Below, one piece after another: positions 6,974 through 10,924 of a stretch of 10,924 nucleotides of DNA. The notes under the pieces are model-generated. The model searched no databases and was not told where the DNA came from. It saw only the letters and a program-made list of their open reading frames with translations. The number at the start of each line of letters is the position of its first letter. The first letter of the stretch is position 1. Origin of the DNA: an uncultured Campylobacter sp. (GTDB lineage: Bacteria; Campylobacterota; Campylobacteria; Campylobacterales; Campylobacteraceae); the NCBI RefSeq assembly GCF_938017705.1, contig NZ_CALIIS010000032.1, forward strand, positions 1 through 10,924, read 5' to 3'. Both the position numbers and the translations under genes were made by a program.

Positions 6974-6986
6974 TGTTATTATAACA
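6974..6986. promoter_or_regulatory. 13-bp palindrome over the promoter (possible operator)
   Basis: TGTTATTATAACA is a perfect inverted repeat around one central base. It covers the -10 hexamer of the DUF2325-unknown-fldA unit, where a bound repressor would block RNA polymerase. Its AT-rich, TTAT/ATAA character is reminiscent of Fur-type boxes, but it is shorter than a full 19-base Fur site, so the regulator is not identified. Confidence 0.3.
6978..6983 (-). promoter_or_regulatory. -10 element for the DUF2325-unknown-fldA unit
   Basis: A perfect TATAAT on the minus strand, 30 bases upstream of the ATG at 6948. Upstream of it is a T-rich tract (TTAAATTTAATCTTTCTC), the periodic AT-rich signal typical of Campylobacter promoters in place of a -35 box. 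This is the best promoter in the window. Confidence 0.65.
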
Positions 6987-7035
6987 GAGAAAGATTAAAT
7001 TTAACTGATAATGTATATAAAAATTTGAAATTATA

Positions 7036-7054
7036 AGCCGGAATTTTACCGGCT
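7036..7054 (-). terminator. Intrinsic terminator of the racemase gene
   Basis: On the minus strand AGCCGG, a 7-base loop and CCGGCT form a perfect GC-rich 6-bp stem. It is followed by TTATAATTTCAAATTTTT, and it starts 12 bases after the racemase stop codon. It separates the racemase gene from the promoter of the fldA unit at 6978. Confidence 0.65.
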
Positions 7055-7066
7055 CATATTTGATAT

Positions 7067-7759
7067 TTACTCGCTTAAAGCTAGACTTACTGCCGCATCG
7101 ATGTGGATCTGCGTAGTATCAAATAGCCACGCGGCGGTATCTGCTTGCGATACGAGCAGTCCGATCTCCGTGCAGCCCAGTATAACGCCCTGCGCACCGC
7201 GAGCTCTAAGCCCTTCAATGATCTGCAAAAATTTCTTCTTGGAATGCGGTAAGATTTTACCAAAGCAAAGCTCATCAAAAATTACTTCGTTTACCGCTTC
7301 CATTTCGTCTGCATTCGGCACGAGTACCTCTACGCCGCCATCTATCAAGCGCTGTTTGTAAAAATCCTGCGTCATCGTGTAGATCGTGCCGAGCAGCCCT
7401 ACTTTTTGCACGCCACGTTTTCGCAGCTCACTTAACGTGGCGTCCGCGATATGCACGAAAGGCACGGAGATAGCGGCTTTTATCGCCTCGTAGCACTTAT
7501 GCATCGTGTTGGTGCAAAGAAAAATATAATCCGCGCCGCCGCTTTGCAAAACTCGCGCGTGACGAGCTAAAATTTCGCCCGCCCTGCCCCACTCATTATC
7601 TCTTTGACACCGCTCGATCTCGTCGAAATTTAAGCTACTTAGCAGGATTTCGCCGCTACTTAGCCCACCTAGACGCTCGTTAATTTTGCGATTGATCCCA
7701 TCATAATAGGTAATCGTAGATTCGTAACTCATGCCGCCGATTAGTCCAATTTTTTTCAT
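7067..7759 (-). CDS. Aspartate/glutamate racemase family protein
   Basis: A 230-residue cytoplasmic enzyme of the cofactor-independent amino acid racemase family (YgeA/RacX type). It begins MKKIGLIGGMSYEST, the typical first strand and loop. The two catalytic cysteines that shuttle the alpha proton are present: Cys82 in LCTNTMHK and Cys196 in LGCTEIGLL. The CTNTMHK form of the first motif is the one I associate with YgeA. Length is normal and the gene is intact. Such enzymes supply D-aspartate, D-glutamate or broader D-amino acids; which substrate applies here cannot be read from the sequence. ATG at 7759 follows AAAAGAGA at 7764-7771. A terminator follows it, and a hairpin region separates it from nifJ upstream, so it may be its own unit or depend on readthrough from nifJ. 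Confidence 0.88.
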   Translation of the reverse strand: MKKIGLIGGMSYESTITYYDGINRKINERLGGLSSGEILLSSLNFDEIERCQRDNEWGRAGEILARHARVLQSGGADYIFLCTNTMHKCYEAIKAAISVPFVHIADATLSELRKRGVQKVGLLGTIYTMTQDFYKQRLIDGGVEVLVPNADEMEAVNEVIFDELCFGKILPHSKKKFLQIIEGLRARGAQGVILGCTEIGLLVSQADTAAWLFDTTQIHIDAAVSLALSE

Positions 7760-7782
7760 GGATTTCTCTTTTAAAATTTATA

Positions 7783-7822
7783 CGGAATTTTATGCAGTCC
7801 CGCGAAATTTAATAAAATTCCG
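7783..7822 (-). repeat. Inverted repeat competing with the nifJ terminator
   Basis: CGGAATTTTAT at 7783-7793 is an exact inverted match of ATAAAATTCCG at 7812-7822. The second arm is also the 3' arm of the nifJ terminator stem at 7815-7850. In a nifJ-racemase transcript, only one of the two hairpins can form at a time. The loop is 18 bases. Confidence 0.45.
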
Positions 7823-7850
7823 GATTGCAAAATTTGCAGAGCCGGAATTT
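7815..7850 (-). terminator. Terminator-like hairpin after nifJ
   Basis: AAATTCCGG (7850-7842, minus strand) pairs perfectly with CCGGAATTT (7823-7815). The intervening 18 bases hold a second small stem, TGCAAA/TTTGCA. The stem is followed on the minus strand by TATTAAATTT. It begins 19 bases after the nifJ stop codon. The T tract is broken, so efficiency may be partial and some transcription may continue into the racemase gene. Confidence 0.5.
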
Positions 7851-7869
7851 CAACAAATAGCCGCAAAGC

Positions 7870-10800
7870 TTAAGCATTCTCGCTCGCGACGCCCGCAGAG
7901 ATAACCTCATCGCCGAAATCGGCATTCGCAAGGCGCTTAAGCTGACGGTAGCGTCTCATCGCGTCGGCTTTATTTGCTTCATAAAGCTTGCCCGCGTGCT
8001 CCGGATCGATCTTTTTAAGCGCGTTGTAGCGCACCTCGTTTAGCAAAAATTCCTCATAAAGACTCCAATCCGGCTCTTTGGATGAAATTTTAAGCGGATT
8101 TTTGCCCTCCGCCGCGAGTCGTGGATCGAAGGTGTAGGTCGGCCAATAGCCGCATTTGCTCGCAAGCTCGGCTTGATCGCCGGAGCTGCCCATGCCGCCT
8201 TTGATACCGTGCGCGATGCAGGGCGAATACGCGATGATAAGGCTAGGTCCCGGGTAGGCCTCTGCCGCCATGATCGCTTTTAGCGTCGCGGCTTGGTTTG
8301 CGTTGGAATTTACCTGCGCGACGAAGATGTTACCGTAGGTCATCGCGATCTGACCGAGGTCTTTTTTCTGCACCGCCTTGCCGCCTGCGGTAAACTGCGC
8401 GATAGAGCCGCGACGGCTAGCTTTGGAGCTCTGTCCGCCCGTGTTTGAATAAACCTCCGTATCCAGCACCAGCACGTTTACGTCCTCGCCAGTAGCTAGC
8501 ACGTGATCGAGCCCGCCGTAGCCGATGTCGTAGGCCCAGCCGTCGCCGCCGATGATCCACTGCGATTTTTTGTTTAGATACTGCTTCAACTCTAAAATTT
8601 CACGAACTCCGGGCGCGTCCAAATTTTGTTCTAGTAGCGGCACCAGCCTATCTCTAATCTGAGCGGATTTTAGCGTATCGTTTCTGTTTTCGATCCAGTC
8701 GTTATAAAGTGCCTTTAGCGCATTTGGCACGCTTGGGAGCGAGCCTAGCATCAGATCCTCGATCTTATGGCGCAGTGTCTCGCTTGCGATCTTCATTCCC
8801 AGCCCGAACTCCGCGTTATCCTCAAAAAGCGAGTTCGCCCACGCGACGCCGCGGCCGTTCTCATCCTTGCGGTACGGCATCGAAGGCGCCGATCCGCCGT
8901 AGATCGAGCTACAGCCCGTGGCGTTGGCTACGATCATATGATCGCCGAAAAGTCGCGTGATCAGCGTGATATACGGCGTCTCGCCGCATCCAGGGCACGC
9001 GCCGTGAAATTCAAAATACGGGCGCGCAAATCCCACGCCCTTGACGCTTGATCTGTCCATCAAATCGTCTTTGTATCTTACGTGCTCGAATAAAAAGTCT
9101 GCGCTTTCTTGCTCGCCTTTTGCGAGTTCTTCTTCAAGCGGCACCATGACGAGCGATTTTTCCTTGCTCGGGCAGTTTTCGGCGCAAAGCGCGCAGCCCG
9201 TGCAATCTAGCGGACTTACTTGGATCTTATATTTTAGCCCCTTTAGCTCCTTGCCCTTGGCTTCTAGTAGGTGATCTTTTAAATTTAAAGGCGCGGCGGC
9301 CTCGTCCTTTTCGTCTAGTAAAAACGCCCTGATTACGGCGTGCGGGCAGACAAAGGCGCACTGGTTGCACTGGATGCAGTTTTGCTCGATCCATTTAGGC
9401 ACCATGACGCCCACGCCGCGCTTTTCAAATCGCGTCGTGCCCGCGTCAAACCCGCCGTCCTCGTGTCCTAAAAACGCCGACACCGGCAAGCTATCGCCGC
9501 GCGCTGCGTTCATCGGTTTTACGATCTTTTCTATAAATTCGTCGCCCTTGTATTTGTCGTCCGCGCCCGCTGGGTCATCCTTTAAATTTGCCCACGCAGG
9601 ATCGATCGCTACCTGCACCAAAGCATCCGCGCCCCTATCGATCGCGTCGCAGTTCATCGCCACGACCGCCTCGCCCTTTTTGGCGTAGGTTTTCTTGGCG
9701 TATTCCTTCATATAGCTTTGCGCCTGCTCAAACGGAATGATGCCGCTAAGTTTGAAAAACGCCGATTGCATAATCGTATTAGTGCGGCCTCCGAGCCCTA
9801 TCTCGTGCGCTAGTTTGGTGGCGTTTAGGATATAAAATTTTACCCGCCTGGTAGCTAGAATTTTTTTGACCTTGTTTGGAAGCTTTGCCGCCGTCTGCTC
9901 GGCATCCCAGATGGAATTTAAAAGGAAGGTGCCGCCTTCGCGGATGCCCCCGATGACGTCGTAGATGTCCAGATACGCAGCGACCGAGCAGGCGACGAAA
10001 TGCGGATTTGAGACGAGATAGGTCGAGCGGATCGGTCTTTTGCCGAAGCGCAGGTGCGAGCGCGTGTAGCCGCCCGATTTTTTGCTGTCGTAGGCAAAAT
10101 ACGCCTGCGCGTAAAGATCGGTTTTATCGCCGATGATTTTGACGGAATTTTTATTCGCGCCCACGGTGCCGTCCGCGCCAAGGCCATAAAACAGGCACTC
10201 GGTCTCATCCTCGTAGCCGAGCGAAATTTTATCTCCCACGGGCAGAGATAGATGAGTCACATCGTCGTCGATGCCGATCGTAAAGCCGTTTTTAGGCTCG
10301 TCCACCTTTAAATTTTCATACACGGCGATTAGCTGCGCGGGATCAACGTCCTTAGAGCTTAAGCCATACCTGCCGCCCACGATGAGCGGAGCGTCCTCGC
10401 GCCCGTAAAAAGCGGCTTTTATGTCCAGATACAGCGGCTCGCCGAGGCTGCCGGGCTCCTTTGTGCGATCGAGCACGGCGATTTTACGCACGCTTTTAGG
10501 CATCGCAGCGAAGAGATATTTGAGGCTAAAAGGCCTGTAGAGATGCACTTTTAGCACGCCTACCTTCTCGCCCTTCGCATTTAGATGATCGACCACCTCC
10601 TCAAGGGCTTGATTGACCGAGCCCATCGCGACGATCACGCGCTGCGGCTCACTTGCGCCGTAATAGACGAAAGGTGCGTACGACCGCCCCGTGATCTTTG
10701 AAATTTCGCTCATATACTCCGCGACGATGTCCGGAAGCGCGTCGTAAAATTTATTAACTAGCTCGCGCGTCTGAAAATATACGTCGTCGTTTTGCGCCGT

Positions 10801-10924
10801 GCCGCGAGTTTTAGAATGCTCGGAGTTTAGCGCGTTCTCTCTAAATTTACGCACCGCCTCACGATCGAGCAAGCGATCAAACTCGGCATAGTCCATCACC
10901 TCGATCTTTTGAATTTCATGGCTC
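7870..10924 (-). CDS. nifJ: Pyruvate:flavodoxin/ferredoxin oxidoreductase, 5' end off the window
   Basis: This single-chain enzyme turns pyruvate and CoA into acetyl-CoA, CO2 and two low-potential electrons. The frame is open to the right edge (reading SHEIQKIEV just before MDYAEF), so GTG at 10899 is not the start; roughly 170-180 N-terminal residues are missing compared with the usual length of about 1180. Counting from the codon at 10899, RGTAQNDDVYFQTREL (32-47) lies in the first part, EPGSLGEPLYLD is at 148-159 and GLGADGTVGANK at 239-250. A two-cluster ferredoxin domain follows (Cys508, 511, 514, 518 and Cys566, 569, 572, 576). The thiamine diphosphate domain carries the third cluster (Cys635, Cys638, Cys663, Cys894) with GGDGWAYDIGYGG and NTGGQ at 784-823. 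All cluster ligands known from the Desulfovibrio africanus enzyme are present. The electron acceptor is probably the flavodoxin at 4903-5394. A hairpin terminator follows. Confidence 0.96.
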   Translation of the reverse strand, partial: SHEIQKIEVMDYAEFDRLLDREAVRKFRENALNSEHSKTRGTAQNDDVYFQTRELVNKFYDALPDIVAEYMSEISKITGRSYAPFVYYGASEPQRVIVAMGSVNQALEEVVDHLNAKGEKVGVLKVHLYRPFSLKYLFAAMPKSVRKIAVLDRTKEPGSLGEPLYLDIKAAFYGREDAPLIVGGRYGLSSKDVDPAQLIAVYENLKVDEPKNGFTIGIDDDVTHLSLPVGDKISLGYEDETECLFYGLGADGTVGANKNSVKIIGDKTDLYAQAYFAYDSKKSGGYTRSHLRFGKRPIRSTYLVSNPHFVACSVAAYLDIYDVIGGIREGGTFLLNSIWDAEQTAAKLPNKVKKILATRRVKFYILNATKLAHEIGLGGRTNTIMQSAFFKLSGIIPFEQAQSYMKEYAKKTYAKKGEAVVAMNCDAIDRGADALVQVAIDPAWANLKDDPAGADDKYKGDEFIEKIVKPMNAARGDSLPVSAFLGHEDGGFDAGTTRFEKRGVGVMVPKWIEQNCIQCNQCAFVCPHAVIRAFLLDEKDEAAAPLNLKDHLLEAKGKELKGLKYKIQVSPLDCTGCALCAENCPSKEKSLVMVPLEEELAKGEQESADFLFEHVRYKDDLMDRSSVKGVGFARPYFEFHGACPGCGETPYITLITRLFGDHMIVANATGCSSIYGGSAPSMPYRKDENGRGVAWANSLFEDNAEFGLGMKIASETLRHKIEDLMLGSLPSVPNALKALYNDWIENRNDTLKSAQIRDRLVPLLEQNLDAPGVREILELKQYLNKKSQWIIGGDGWAYDIGYGGLDHVLATGEDVNVLVLDTEVYSNTGGQSSKASRRGSIAQFTAGGKAVQKKDLGQIAMTYGNIFVAQVNSNANQAATLKAIMAAEAYPGPSLIIAYSPCIAHGIKGGMGSSGDQAELASKCGYWPTYTFDPRLAAEGKNPLKISSKEPDWSLYEEFLLNEVRYNALKKIDPEHAGKLYEANKADAMRRYRQLKRLANADFGDEVISAGVASENA

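Noticed and set aside
6974..6986. Calling the palindrome a Fur box
   Set aside because: Only 13 bases, without the full 19-base repeat structure; kept as an unassigned possible operator.
6668..7036. Plus-strand frame of 122 codons opposite the DUF2325 gene
   Set aside because: It runs antisense through a supported gene and its promoter, and the peptide matches no known family.
8709..9688. Several plus-strand frames opposite nifJ
   Set aside because: Low-complexity Arg/Ser/Pro-rich peptides antisense to a highly conserved enzyme; typical of GC-rich shadow frames.
10897..10899. GTG or the following ATG as the start of nifJ
   Set aside because: The frame stays open to the window edge and the upstream residues (SHEIQKIEV) match the expected pyruvate oxidoreductase sequence, so the true start lies outside the window.
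1..10924. Mobile elements, CRISPR arrays, defence systems, tRNA or rRNA genes
   Set aside because: No transposase, integrase, spaced direct repeats, toxin-antitoxin pair, cloverleaf or rRNA-like segment was seen on either strand.

Overview
The window looks like chromosomal DNA of a Campylobacter of the higher-GC, mostly oral group (C. gracilis, C. rectus, C. showae or a relative). The pointers are a single-chain pyruvate:flavodoxin/ferredoxin oxidoreductase, a long-chain flavodoxin close to the Helicobacter/Campylobacter type, fairly GC-rich codon choice, and a very high density of the hexamer AAATTT both between and inside genes. The species is inferred from style, not established. There are no rRNA or tRNA genes, CRISPR arrays, transposases or phage genes in it.

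Layout. Positions 72-599 (minus) encode a small two-helix membrane protein of the YcxB-like type. It is transcribed away from a large gene at 697-4140 (plus), which starts at TTG behind a strong ribosome binding site. That gene encodes one polypeptide joining an LplT-like lysophospholipid transporter, a PlsC-type acyltransferase and an acyl-ACP synthetase: a complete lysophospholipid uptake and re-acylation machine. Positions 4141-4902 form a long convergent gap with 20 copies of AAATTT, several hairpins and at best a doubtful small reading frame.

Everything from 4903 to the right edge is on the minus strand. In transcription order it holds nifJ (pyruvate oxidoreductase, its first part lost off the right edge), an aspartate/glutamate racemase family gene, then a tight three-gene unit: a DUF2325 protein with a cysteine-rich tail, a 408-residue protein of unknown function, and flavodoxin fldA. 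The last three overlap or almost touch and share a promoter near 6978. Hairpins that look like terminators follow nifJ, the racemase gene and fldA, so these are probably three transcription units.

Functionally, nifJ and fldA belong together: the oxidoreductase converts pyruvate to acetyl-CoA and passes low-potential electrons to flavodoxin. The two uncharacterised genes co-transcribed with flavodoxin are the least understood part of the window and the best candidates for new biology. No clearly new defence or mobile system is visible; most of the window is ordinary core metabolism.
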